Of a stretch of 64,000 nt of DNA, positions 9,122-18,332 are shown one piece after another. The DNA is taken from positions 28,007-92,006 of the forward strand of contig JAEXDA010000054.1 of assembly GCA_023401925.1 (NCBI GenBank), read 5' to 3'. The notes below the pieces were generated by a model. The model had not been told where the DNA came from, did no database searches, and saw only the letters and a list, made by a program, of their open reading frames with translations. Made by a program: the position numbers and the translations under genes. How positions within the stretch are numbered: position 1 is the first letter of the stretch; each line of letters starts with the position of its first letter. The DNA is from Bacillota bacterium. GTDB taxonomy: Bacteria; Bacillota; UBA4882; UBA8346.

Positions 9122-9535
9122 ATGGTGGAACGATCATTGGTACTGTTGAAACCGGATGCAATGGAAAGAAGATTAATGGGTCAAATTATTTCTATTTATG
9201 AGCGGAAAGGGCTTAACATTATTGCATTAAAAATTGTCCGGCCATCCAAAGAAATAACGGAAAGCCATTACGCAGAGCATAAAGATAAACCATTTTTTCA
9301 AGGACTGGTCAATTACCTTACCCGGGGAAAGGTATGCGCTTTGGTTATCGAAGGAGACAATGTGATCAAGATGGTCCGAAAAATCAATGGGGCGACTGAT
9401 CCGGCAGAAGCGGAGGCAGGTAGCATTCGAGGGCAATTTGCCCTTTCCAAAACCGAAAATATCGTTCATTCCTCGGATTCAGCGGAAAGCGCCGAGCGGG
9501 AAATCAAAATATGGTTTGCCGAAGGTGTGAGTTAA
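9122..9535 (+). CDS. ndk: Nucleoside diphosphate kinase
   Basis: A 137-residue NDK that balances NTP pools by phosphate transfer through a catalytic histidine. Visible motifs are SLVLLKPDAM at the N-terminus, ITESHYAEHKDKPFF, and NIVHSSDSAESAEREI with the active His at about 116. The active-site motif reads HSSDS where HGSDS is usual, a Gly-to-Ser change beside the catalytic residue. ATG 9122 is chosen because AAGGGG (9111-9116) lies 5 nt upstream; the in-frame ATG 9092 has no good ribosome site and would add residues outside the family. Confidence 0.93.
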   Translation: MVERSLVLLKPDAMERRLMGQIISIYERKGLNIIALKIVRPSKEITESHYAEHKDKPFFQGLVNYLTRGKVCALVIEGDNVIKMVRKINGATDPAEAEAGSIRGQFALSKTENIVHSSDSAESAEREIKIWFAEGVS

Positions 9536-9576
9536 AATGCGCCCTGTTATCAATCTTTGAACAAACAAAAAGAAAT

Positions 9577-9692
9577 GAGGCTGTCTAAAAAGTAATTCGA
9601 AAACAATAAGAAATATGATGGATAACTTATCGAATATGTTGATTTCAATGGATGTATTTTTCGCGTATGAAATTACTTTTGCCACAGCCCCC
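9577..9692. mobile_element. MITE-like element with about 20-bp terminal inverted repeats
   Basis: The left end GAGGCTGTCTAAAAAGTAAT is nearly the inverse of the right end, whose complement reads GGGGCTGTGGCAAAAGTAAT. The 116-bp element has no ORF. Ends of the GGGGCTGTC type are common on IS elements and their non-autonomous derivatives. It lies between ndk and the cotD-like gene. Confidence 0.5.
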
Positions 9693-9732
9693 AAATGGTC
9701 AAATCGTTAGGATTTATGAGAAAGCTTTGGTA

Positions 9733-9930
9733 TTAACGGCATCTTCCCGGACAACCCGGATCGACAACCATATTCCTTGTAATTGGCTGATAAACATGTT
9801 GAGGTACGTTAACTATGTTTTCACGATTGATATGGACAACCGGATGAACATGGGTAACAACCCGGTATGTATAAGAATCATGAATACAGAATTGCGGAGG
9901 ATATATGACTGGTTGACATTGGTCGCACAT
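9733..9930 (-). CDS. Small CotD-like spore coat protein
   Basis: A 65-residue minus-strand ORF starting MCDQCQPVIYPPQFC. It is rich in His, Pro, Val and Cys, contains THVHPVVHINRENIV and VPQHVYQP, and ends DPGCPGRCR. This composition (Cys pairs at both ends, HVHP repeats) resembles the CotD family of inner spore-coat proteins. AGAGGTG ends 6 nt before the ATG at 9930, which decides the start over the longer frame from 9954. The call rests on composition and short motifs only. If right, it is direct evidence that the organism sporulates. Confidence 0.5.
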   Translation of the reverse strand: MCDQCQPVIYPPQFCIHDSYTYRVVTHVHPVVHINRENIVNVPQHVYQPITRNMVVDPGCPGRCR

Positions 9931-10451
9931 TCCATTCACCTCTTGAATCATCACTTTATAATAGATAATATATGAGGATATTTAAAATAAAGGTATGGTG
10001 CATTATCACATTTAAAAATGCAATTTAGGTTCTTAATGTCGCCCACCGGGCTACTATTTCCATATCCAATCATCAGCTCCACAGAATTTAAAACAAAAGT
10101 TATCGATTCCATTCCCATACCTCTGTATGGGATGAATGAATCAAAAAGGGTTGTCTCGATGAACTCGAAGACAACCCTTATATATATATCGGGTCAGAGA
10201 CCCGGAACGCAGGGAAAATGGCCATTTATCATGGCGCTCACCCCTTTCGTTATAATCTTATTATACGATATTTTGAAAATAATTTGGAAAAGATTTGGTA
10301 ATCGATTGATTAAATTTTTGTTTCCATCCACCAATGAAAGAGATAAATTTTCCTGGGCCAAGATGAAGACTTTCCCAGGGAGAGGATTTAAATTTTTTAA
10401 GTGGAATCAATAGGATCACACTTAAAAATTCTCCATCCGGAGGTTTTCGTT
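9931..10451. other. Intergenic region between cotD-like gene and addB
   Basis: No convincing gene. The only structured feature is the hairpin at 10146-10179. A 131-codon frame at 10018-10413 runs through this hairpin, has no ribosome site and is treated as spurious. Confidence 0.5.
10143..10179 (-). terminator. Terminator-like hairpin
   Basis: AAGGGTTGTC (10146-10155) pairs perfectly with GACAACCCTT (10170-10179), and a nested TCGA/TCGA extends the stem. Read on the minus strand it is followed by TTTTT. No minus-strand gene feeds into it, so it may instead shield the cotD-like gene or be a relic. Confidence 0.4.
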
Positions 10452-13400
10452 TTGGCAATCATCCATCCCATTTGCGGCGAATTTGGTGAGCACCGCTGGA
10501 TAATCCAACAAATAAAAAAGGCTTTACAGGAAAAGAAATTTTCATTGTTGGTTATTTTCCCTACTCTAAGCCTGCTACGGCACATCCAAAATGAGTTATT
10601 GAATGAGCCGGGCGTAAACGGTTTTGGCGGTATCCGTTTCCTCTTATTTGAGGGATTCATCCAAGAAATCGGAGAGCGTTTCGCCTTGGCACAGTCGGCC
10701 CCATCGCCGCTGATCCGGGATTTGATGCTCACAGAAGTTTTTGAGTCATTAAAAAGACAAGAGAAGATAACGTATTTGGCAAGAGCTTCTTTTAATGCCG
10801 GTTACCGGGAAGCTGTTTTGGCCGGTATGGCGGAATGGAAAAGAAGTTGTTTGACACCTGAAACTTTTTTAGGTTGGGCATCTTCCAAAGGAGAGAAGGA
10901 GCAACAATTAGCTCTTTTATATCAATCTTTTCAAGAATTGCTGATTAAAAGCGGCTTTTGCGAGGAAGACGCGGTCCTGGATAAACTGCAACGATTAAAA
11001 GGACAAACCCGTATGCAAGCGGAACGTCCTTTGTCCATTCTTTACGGTTTTACCGATTTAACTCCTTTACAAAACCGGTTTATTGAGGTTTTGAGTGAGT
11101 GGTTTGATTTTGAAATCATTCTCGATCCGACGCCTGCAGAAGAAATTCGCCATTTCATAGCCAGGCGTTTCGACTATCGTCACTTGCCAGAGATGCCGGT
11201 ATCTTGCGGTAACAATGCATTAAGCTGGTTACAAGCAAGTTTCGGGGTAAATCCGACTCCGCCGTATTCCAAATCACCGGATGATCCTACGTTGCAGGTC
11301 TTGCAGACAGCCGGATCTTCCAAACAAAATATGGCTATCGCCTTGCAAATCATTACGATTTTACATGAGAACCCTGGATGCAGCATGGATGATTTTTTGA
11401 TCCTTTCCCCGCACCCTCAAGAGTTTATGAAAACGGCCCGCCCAATTTTTACCGAATATCAATTGGCTCTACCGCCCAGTGTAAAGAAAGTGAGCGAGTT
11501 TCCGGGCCCAAATCATTTTTCCCAAGCCTTGGCCATTGTGGACTCCGATTGGCAGTGGCCGGAGATGGAAGTTTTCATCCGGCAACAATACACCGGGGAC
11601 AAGGCCGGGGTAGGAGACCGGGTTCTAGTAGAGTTGGGTGACAGATACGGAGCTTTGTCGGGCAAGAAACGTTGGCTGGGGGTTTTTCAAAAGGATTGGT
11701 TAAGTTATTCCCTGGAAATAGGGCTGGATACCTTGCCTTTGCAACAGGGCCTCGCTTTGCTTGAAAGTATTCCGCAGATCGCTATCTTAAAAGAATACTT
11801 GGAAATTGCCGTCCGGTATTTGAATGAGACCCAAAAGGATGCTATCGGGAGTTCTTTAAGGGGTGAAATTGATTTTCATTTGCAATTAGGGAACCTGACT
11901 GCCATACAACAGGCAGCCGCTACAATCGAGGAAGTTACGGCCTCCATCGACCTGTTGCCTTCCTTGAGAAGGGAGATGAGCCTGGCGGATTTTCGCAATT
12001 TTTGGGCTCACATACTGACTTCGGAAATCAAAGGAAAGACCCCCGCCGGCCCCTTTGTCAAAGTGATGATTCCTCAGGAAGCCCGGGGGCTTTCGGCTAA
12101 ATTTGTCTTTATTACCGGTCTTGAACAAGGAGCTTTTCCCCGGTATTACATCAATGACTGGAAATTATCTTTACGGGAGCGGCTGGAGTTACAAACTTTA
12201 GGGGTCGATCTGGAGACGGGCGAGGAGTATCAAACCAAGGAAAAGATGGCATTTTATTGGGCGTTGCAAACAGCAAGGGAGCGCTTGTACCTCGTGTATC
12301 AAACACAGGATAGCAGTGGGCAACCTTTAAACCCTTCATCATTCCTGGAGGAAATTTGGCAATACTGTCCTGAACTTCTCAAACAGGCCAAAACATATCC
12401 ATTGGCTCTGGAATCGCCGACAAGTTTAACAGGCTGCTATTCCAGCTTTGAAAAAGGCAGTTACTTAGCAGCCCATCTAATGGCTGCAACAAGTGAGCTT
12501 TCGGAAACAGAAAAAATTGATTGCCTTGAGCTGCTTCAAAAGCCCTTATATCAGCAACTGGCGAAACAAATCTGGCAGGAATCCGGTTGGCGTCTGCAGG
12601 GGCGCTCATTGTTCTCCAAGGACGAGTCTCATCAACTCATCGCCAGGACATTCGGCGCCGCCCATATTTTCGCCATCACCTCCTTGGAAGATTATCATAC
12701 TTGTCCCTATCGTTTTTTCCTCAAACAAATGCTAGGGGTTAAACCTTTTCTCCGGCCTCAAATGTTGCCGGATAATCTGGACTTGGGGAACCTATATCAT
12801 CAGGTTTTACAAGATTTCGCGGAAAGGTACAGAGGCCAGAGCTTAATTTCGAAAGACCGGGAAGAATATCACAACTTCCTAAGGGAATGTTTCCATAGCT
12901 TCTACCGGGAATGGTTGCAAAATGCCGCCAACGATCTGGTGAAATTGGTACTCAAACTGCAAGAAGCCCAAATTTGGAATACTTTACAGCGCTGGCTCCG
13001 GACGGAGCTCGATTGGGCTGAAAAAACCAATGGACGGTTTAAAATCAGTTTTTTGGAATTTGGTTTCGGTTTGGTGCGCGGGGATTTCGACCCGGCTTCT
13101 CTCGACCGTCCCTATCAATTGGTGGCGGAAGAGATTCCCATTCAAATATGGGGAAAGGTTGACCGGATTGATGCCGATGGGGAAGGCGGTTTTATCGTTT
13201 ATGATTATAAATCGGGGCGGGGTCCGGTAACCAAAGACATCCTGAGTGCCGATTATTATCAGATCCCCGTATACCTTATGGCTCTTGAAGATTTATATTA
13301 CGGAGAGGGTAAAGCGGTGGGAGGAAGTTACCTGGGATTAAAGGAACCTTCCCGCAGCCGGGGAGGAGTATGGCATTCCGACCGTTTGCGATTGCGCCTG

Positions 13401-13604
13401 GGCGGTAAAAGTTTACTAGGGGAAAAAGAGTGGCAGGATTGGTTATCTACGGTGAGAGATTCCCTGGCTGTCTCTGTCCAGGCTATCCGCAGGGGTGACT
13501 TTTTCCCAAACAGTGAAGACTGTCCGGCTTTTTGCGAGTTTCAAACCTGTTGCCGCCGGGATGAAAGGGAGAGTGAAGTGAAAGATGAAACATCCGCTGA
13601 ATGA
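10452..13604 (+). CDS. addB: Helicase-exonuclease AddAB, AddB subunit
   Basis: A protein of about 1,050 residues. AddB pairs with AddA to resect double-strand breaks up to Chi for RecA loading. The N-terminal helicase-like half lacks a canonical Walker A (GEFGEHRW stands in its place), as expected for the inactive AddB motor. The C-terminal RecB-type nuclease shows KVDRID followed by IVYDYKSG. Cys in HTCPYRFF and the cluster DCPAFCEFQTCC supply the iron-sulfur 'staple'. GGAGG at 10439-10443 favours TTG 10452; GTG 10401 would lengthen it by 17 residues. Its 3' end overlaps addA by 20 nt, implying coupled translation. Confidence 0.88.
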   Translation: MAIIHPICGEFGEHRWIIQQIKKALQEKKFSLLVIFPTLSLLRHIQNELLNEPGVNGFGGIRFLLFEGFIQEIGERFALAQSAPSPLIRDLMLTEVFESLKRQEKITYLARASFNAGYREAVLAGMAEWKRSCLTPETFLGWASSKGEKEQQLALLYQSFQELLIKSGFCEEDAVLDKLQRLKGQTRMQAERPLSILYGFTDLTPLQNRFIEVLSEWFDFEIILDPTPAEEIRHFIARRFDYRHLPEMPVSCGNNALSWLQASFGVNPTPPYSKSPDDPTLQVLQTAGSSKQNMAIALQIITILHENPGCSMDDFLILSPHPQEFMKTARPIFTEYQLALPPSVKKVSEFPGPNHFSQALAIVDSDWQWPEMEVFIRQQYTGDKAGVGDRVLVELGDRYGALSGKKRWLGVFQKDWLSYSLEIGLDTLPLQQGLALLESIPQIAILKEYLEIAVRYLNETQKDAIGSSLRGEIDFHLQLGNLTAIQQAAATIEEVTASIDLLPSLRREMSLADFRNFWAHILTSEIKGKTPAGPFVKVMIPQEARGLSAKFVFITGLEQGAFPRYYINDWKLSLRERLELQTLGVDLETGEEYQTKEKMAFYWALQTARERLYLVYQTQDSSGQPLNPSSFLEEIWQYCPELLKQAKTYPLALESPTSLTGCYSSFEKGSYLAAHLMAATSELSETEKIDCLELLQKPLYQQLAKQIWQESGWRLQGRSLFSKDESHQLIARTFGAAHIFAITSLEDYHTCPYRFFLKQMLGVKPFLRPQMLPDNLDLGNLYHQVLQDFAERYRGQSLISKDREEYHNFLRECFHSFYREWLQNAANDLVKLVLKLQEAQIWNTLQRWLRTELDWAEKTNGRFKISFLEFGFGLVRGDFDPASLDRPYQLVAEEIPIQIWGKVDRIDADGEGGFIVYDYKSGRGPVTKDILSADYYQIPVYLMALEDLYYGEGKAVGGSYLGLKEPSRSRGGVWHSDRLRLRLGGKSLLGEKEWQDWLSTVRDSLAVSVQAIRRGDFFPNSEDCPAFCEFQTCCRRDERESEVKDETSAE

Positions 13605-16600
13605 ACAACAAGCCAAGGCGGTTCGGGAGTTTGACACTGACCTTTTGGTAACGGCGGGAGCCGGTACCGGAAAGACTAGTGTACTTACAAATAAATATTT
13701 AAGCTTGCTGGAGGAACGCCGGGCCACTGTGGGAGAGATCGTGGCGATTACTTTCACCAAAAAAGCCGCAGCGGAAATGCGTAACCGGATTCAACAGGAA
13801 ATTCTCACTTATAGCTTGGAAGAACAAGATCCGGAAGCCAAAGATTTTTGGGCCAATCAGTTGAAGGCCCTTGAGAGTGCCCGGATCACTACCTTTCATA
13901 GTTTTTGCCTGGGGATGCTTCATGAACATCCGTTAGATATTGGTCTTGCTCCTGTGACCACGATTCTGGGCGACGGGGAAGAAACCATATACTTACATCA
14001 GGCTATTGAAGATTCTTTACTGAAAAGTTTCCATGACGAGGCGCTGGATAGTCAAACCCTCACCAAAATGGCGATTGATTTTGGTTGGGAGAATTTTATC
14101 CGTACTTTGGCCGATATTTACCGGCGGATCCGCGAGAGCGGCGACCGTTTTGATAATGTGATCCAAAAAAGCATCCGGAGCATTCAAGGTTCGATTGAAC
14201 AAATCCCTTACGGGTTCGTCAATATTGAGGAAGAAATCGCCGATTTTTTGGATTTCTGCCGGACTGTCAAGCTGACCGAAAAAGCGCAGGAAGTCGTGGA
14301 TGCTTTCCGGATGGAATATCAAAGCCAACAGGATGTTTTGAAATCCAGTTCCTCACCGGACATGGTCCTATCCATTTTGACAAAGCTCAAGAAGGGTCTG
14401 CCCAAAACGGTACCTAATACGATTAAAGACCGGGTTGTTGCCATCCATGCACTGATTGATGCTTGCGGTCAGAAATTGGTTGACCGGGAGGCGTTGCTTC
14501 GAACGACAATTCTTGGCCTTTTGCTGAATCAAATCGATTTTACTTACAGCAACGTCAAAAAAGAATTCGGATTCATGGATTTTACGGATCAAATAAGACT
14601 GGTACGAGACCTCTTCCATACCAATCCCAATATTTTATTGGAAACGCGGCAGGAGATCCGTTATTTACTGGTGGATGAATTTCAGGACACCAATAGCCTG
14701 CAATTTGAGATCGTCAACCTGCTGGTAGGGGAGGAACGTCATCAAGGCCGGCTGATGGTGGTTGGAGATATCAAACAGTCGATATACCGTTTCCGGGGGG
14801 CGGAAGCCGATTTAATTGAAGGTTTTGCCGAGGATTTACAAGACCGCCGGGGGAAAATCATTCCCCTTACCCAAAACTATCGATCAAACCCTACGATTAT
14901 TCATTTTGTAAATTCTTTTTTCAGTGAATTGTTTCAAGACGAGATATTTGATTATCAAAGGTTAGAAGCTGCCAGTCAAGATAAGGAAGGAAATATTGAA
15001 TTTTTACTGACGGGGGCTTGCGACCGGGAAGCTGAGGCCCGGATGGTCGCCGAAAGGATTTCCCAATTGGCGGGGTCGGGAGAAGCTGATTTAAAGTACA
15101 GTGATATCGTTATTCTTTTCCGGGCCAGCACTTCCATGACCTTGTATCAACATGCCCTTCAAAGAGTGGGAATTCCTTATTATACAGCCAGCGGAGGAGG
15201 CTTTTACCGGCGCCCGGAAGTTGTCGATCAACTCAACTTATTGCGTTTGGTGGAGCAGCGTTATCATAGCGTGGCATTGCTTGGCCTGCTTCATTCGCCT
15301 TTCGTCAGTTTATCAGCGGAAAGTCTCCTATGGCTCAGCGAAGGGGATAATCTTTTAGAAAAATTTTACGGCGGGGAGGAGTTTTCCGAACGCGCCTGCG
15401 AACAGATTCCTACTGCGGAAAGAGTTCGCCTGCGCCAATTCCGCCAGCTGATCGTAGGCTTGCAAAAAAACCGGGAGTATCTGAATATTGCTGCAATGAT
15501 CCGGACTGCCCTGCAAAGTACCAACTACCGGGAGGTAATCTGGAGCTTGCCTCATGCCGGGCAACGCCTCGCCAATCTGGACAAACTGCTGGAAAAAGCC
15601 GATGAGTTTACCGGCAAAGGTTTCAATGATTTACGGCGTTTTTTGGAGTTTATTGAAAAATTGGAAGAGGCCGAGGTGGTGGAAGGGGAAGCCCAAACCC
15701 AGGCTGAGACCGGGAATGCCGTTCGTTTGATGACTATTCACCGGTCCAAGGGATTGGAATTTCCGGTGGTGATTTTACCGGATTTGGATCGTCAATTCCT
15801 GCTTTCCGCTCAAGGAAAGCTGGCTTTCCACAAGTCGGACGGTCTCGGCCTTAGCATCCGTTTCGGTGAAAACGAAAGATACCCGTCATCTTTGTGGCAG
15901 CAAATCCGGGCTCTCGATCGCCGGGAAGAACTTTCGGAATTAAAGCGGGTGCTTTATGTGGCCCTAACCAGGGCCAAGCAACAATTGATCATGGCGGGTT
16001 CGGGAGCGAGCCGCAGCAAGGGCCAAACCATTGAAACCGCAAATAACTGGATGAAATGGTTCGAGCTTTTGATACCTCTGGATACCGATCAGCCGCTCCT
16101 CGATTATCAGGGGAACAAAATCAAAATTACCCGGGAAGTGCCATTTTCAACAAGTCAAGTGCAGGAAACGAGCTTTCTAGCAGAAAGTATCGCCGAACTT
16201 TCAAAGACGGTTCCAGCAGAGACAGTGCAGGAAACCGCCGCTACTCTGTTGCCGGTCGGATCACCCGCTAAGTCCTTTAAGGTCACGGAATTAATCGTAT
16301 TTAAGGACTGCCCGCGGCGATATTTTTGGCAGTATCAAGCCGGTCTCAAATTTGAATTGGCTGAGGACGGTCCTCATGACAGGGAAAATCTCGCCGGTGA
16401 CAGCGCCGGAGCGAAGATCGGCAGTTTTCTGCATCAGGTGTTTCAATCGGGAAGCACAAAATGGCCTGAAGATTTATGGCAACAGACTTTCAGGGGACAG
16501 ACCGGGCCGGAGTCGGAGCGCTTAAAAGCCGAACTATTGCAAATGTGGCAAAATTTCCGGGCCAGCCGGTTCACGGAAGCCCGGGGAAAGTGTTGGGACG

Positions 16601-17004
16601 AAGTCCCTTTCATTGTGAAATTGGATGATAACCAAAGAGTGGAGGGGCGTTTTGACCGCTTGATCCAAACAACGGACGGCGCTTTGACCTTAGTCGACTA
16701 TAAGTCGCACCGGATTTCAGCGGGTGAAGTCGGCAAAAAGGCTGCTCCGTATTTCTGGCAATTGCAACTTTATGCTTTGGCAATCCAGGCCCTATGGGGC
16801 CGTTTACCCGACCAGGCGCTGCTTTATTTTCTCTATCCCAATCAGACCGTGGCGGTTCCCCTGGATAAGGCATCCCTTGCCCAAACCAAGAGGGAAGTGA
16901 TGTCCATTATGGAGTTCATTGAGGAACATGACCAGTGGCGGGATTATCAGAAAGGGGAACGGTGCGAGTATTGTAATTATAAAGGAATTTGCGGGATCTA
17001 TTAA
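13585..17004 (+). CDS. addA: Helicase-exonuclease AddAB, AddA subunit
   Basis: A 1,139-residue UvrD/RecB-type helicase-nuclease. Walker A is GAGTGKT near residues 25-31. Later motifs are AITFTKKAA, VDEFQDTN (Walker B), GDIKQSIYRFRGAE, LTQNYRSN, MTIHRSKGLEFPVV and YVALTRAKQQL. The C-terminal nuclease has EGRFDRL, LTLVDYKSH and QLQLYALA. It also carries DCPRRYFWQYQ before the nuclease core and CEYCNYKGIC at the extreme C-terminus, a four-cysteine iron-staple arrangement usually seen in AddB rather than AddA. It is translationally coupled to addB. No clear terminator follows; GGACTC/GAGTCC near 17122-17138 is a weak hairpin. Confidence 0.92.
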   Translation: MKHPLNEQQAKAVREFDTDLLVTAGAGTGKTSVLTNKYLSLLEERRATVGEIVAITFTKKAAAEMRNRIQQEILTYSLEEQDPEAKDFWANQLKALESARITTFHSFCLGMLHEHPLDIGLAPVTTILGDGEETIYLHQAIEDSLLKSFHDEALDSQTLTKMAIDFGWENFIRTLADIYRRIRESGDRFDNVIQKSIRSIQGSIEQIPYGFVNIEEEIADFLDFCRTVKLTEKAQEVVDAFRMEYQSQQDVLKSSSSPDMVLSILTKLKKGLPKTVPNTIKDRVVAIHALIDACGQKLVDREALLRTTILGLLLNQIDFTYSNVKKEFGFMDFTDQIRLVRDLFHTNPNILLETRQEIRYLLVDEFQDTNSLQFEIVNLLVGEERHQGRLMVVGDIKQSIYRFRGAEADLIEGFAEDLQDRRGKIIPLTQNYRSNPTIIHFVNSFFSELFQDEIFDYQRLEAASQDKEGNIEFLLTGACDREAEARMVAERISQLAGSGEADLKYSDIVILFRASTSMTLYQHALQRVGIPYYTASGGGFYRRPEVVDQLNLLRLVEQRYHSVALLGLLHSPFVSLSAESLLWLSEGDNLLEKFYGGEEFSERACEQIPTAERVRLRQFRQLIVGLQKNREYLNIAAMIRTALQSTNYREVIWSLPHAGQRLANLDKLLEKADEFTGKGFNDLRRFLEFIEKLEEAEVVEGEAQTQAETGNAVRLMTIHRSKGLEFPVVILPDLDRQFLLSAQGKLAFHKSDGLGLSIRFGENERYPSSLWQQIRALDRREELSELKRVLYVALTRAKQQLIMAGSGASRSKGQTIETANNWMKWFELLIPLDTDQPLLDYQGNKIKITREVPFSTSQVQETSFLAESIAELSKTVPAETVQETAATLLPVGSPAKSFKVTELIVFKDCPRRYFWQYQAGLKFELAEDGPHDRENLAGDSAGAKIGSFLHQVFQSGSTKWPEDLWQQTFRGQTGPESERLKAELLQMWQNFRASRFTEARGKCWDEVPFIVKLDDNQRVEGRFDRLIQTTDGALTLVDYKSHRISAGEVGKKAAPYFWQLQLYALAIQALWGRLPDQALLYFLYPNQTVAVPLDKASLAQTKREVMSIMEFIEEHDQWRDYQKGERCEYCNYKGICGIY

Positions 17005-17169
17005 ATCAAATCACCCTATTTGGCTACCTTTCGTTGCATTGCACCAAACCTTTCCTTTGGCCGGAACTTTGCTGGGTAAACCGCCCGGGGCTTCTTCCGG
17101 CCCAATTAATCCTACTGTAGTTTGGACTCAATTAGAGTCCGCCACCTCTCTGACGTTGCAACATCGTTC

Positions 17170-18129
17170 TCATTGCAAAATGGAATTTTTACGGACAGCC
17201 TTTATATCTTTAGCAGGCGGCCTACCAAAAAGCCGCCGGTATTCACGGCTGAATTGTGAGGGGCTCTCGTAACCTACTTCCAGGGCGGCAGTCGATGCGT
17301 CCATCCCGCCGCTCAGCATGAGGCGTCTTGCTTCCAAAAGCCGAAGCTGTTTTTGGTATTGTAAGGGGCTCATGGTGGTGATGGCTTTAAACTTATGATG
17401 GAGCCCGGAAACGCTCATATTGCTTCTTTTAGCCAGATCTTCGACAGCAAACGAGTGGAAATAGTTTTCTTTGATCCAGTGGATGGCATTGCCAATACCG
17501 TCCGCCTGCTGGTCGAAAACTGTCTGTTGAAGAAAGAGATGTCCATAGTCCCCCGATAATAAATGAAAAATCAATTCACGTTTGATGAGTCCGGCAATAA
17601 AACGGACTTCTCCGGGTCTATCAATCAATTTCAGCAGTCTGATAAGAAGTTCCAGAAATTCAACGTCCGATTTACCGATGAAAGCTGCCGGGCCAAGTTC
17701 GGTATTCCTTTGCCTGACGTTAATTTCAGCCTCAATGACTAGGGAAGCTATCTCTTTGGCAGTAAAATCGATGCGCAAACCGATATAGGGCGATTCTTTC
17801 GTTGCGCCGATAACTTGTCCCGAAGCAGGAATATCGATGATGGAAGCCAGATAATCGCCGTTGTGATAATAGAGGATATTTCCTCCTAAATGAAAGCTTT
17901 TCATTCCCTGCAGAATAAGGCAAAGAGACGGATTTAATACATTGGGAATCAATGGGGCCTGGTAGCTGTGCCGGCAAACCGAAAGAAAATCGATGCCGGT
18001 TTTGGTAGTCCCTTCGGCTTGGGTAATTTGTTCGGTTATGGCAATCAGCTCATGAAGCTGTTTCTGACAGATTGAAAGGGGATTGCCGGGAAGAACCGTT
18101 GATTGTGGTGTTTGTTTTGGGTCATGCAA
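17170..18129 (-). CDS. AraC-family transcriptional regulator
   Basis: A 319-residue protein. The N-terminal domain (FLSVCRHSYQAPLIPNVLNP, then LCLILQGMKSFHLG) matches the AraC N-terminal (PF06719-like) sensor module of the YqhC type. The C-terminal third has two helix-turn-helix units: FAVEDLAKRSNMSVSGLHHKFK and ALEVGYESPSQFSREYRRLFG. The start is TTG 18129, with AGGTG 7 nt upstream. It is divergent from an aldo/keto reductase, the classic arrangement of YqhC with an aldehyde-reducing enzyme. Regulation of that neighbour in response to aldehydes is therefore likely, but inferred. Confidence 0.88.
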   Translation of the reverse strand: MHDPKQTPQSTVLPGNPLSICQKQLHELIAITEQITQAEGTTKTGIDFLSVCRHSYQAPLIPNVLNPSLCLILQGMKSFHLGGNILYYHNGDYLASIIDIPASGQVIGATKESPYIGLRIDFTAKEIASLVIEAEINVRQRNTELGPAAFIGKSDVEFLELLIRLLKLIDRPGEVRFIAGLIKRELIFHLLSGDYGHLFLQQTVFDQQADGIGNAIHWIKENYFHSFAVEDLAKRSNMSVSGLHHKFKAITTMSPLQYQKQLRLLEARRLMLSGGMDASTAALEVGYESPSQFSREYRRLFGRPPAKDIKAVRKNSILQ

Positions 18130-18179
18130 TGTTTTTCACCTGCCTTTGATGCAAAAGATCCACTTGCTTAATGCCTCTC

Positions 18180-18208
18180 ATTATATCTTGTCTCCTGGTT
18201 TCATTCAA
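18180..18208 (-). promoter_or_regulatory. Sigma-A-type promoter of the AraC gene
   Basis: On the minus strand, TTGAAT (18208-18203), a 17-nt spacer and TATAAT (18185-18180) lie about 50 nt upstream of the regulator's TTG start, in the divergent region shared with the aldo/keto reductase. Confidence 0.65.
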
Positions 18209-18332
18209 CATCGGGAAATAAAAAAAATCGGGTATTTGCAGAATCGGGCAATTTTTAGGCAGAAATGAACTAACCGGTTTTTGAAAAATACAGGATAATA
18301 GAGAGTAAATGAAGATGCAAAGGAGTATGGAT

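Noticed and set aside
10018..10413. 131-codon plus-strand frame before addB
   Set aside because: It runs through a strong hairpin, has no ribosome site, and its translation shows no family-like pattern.
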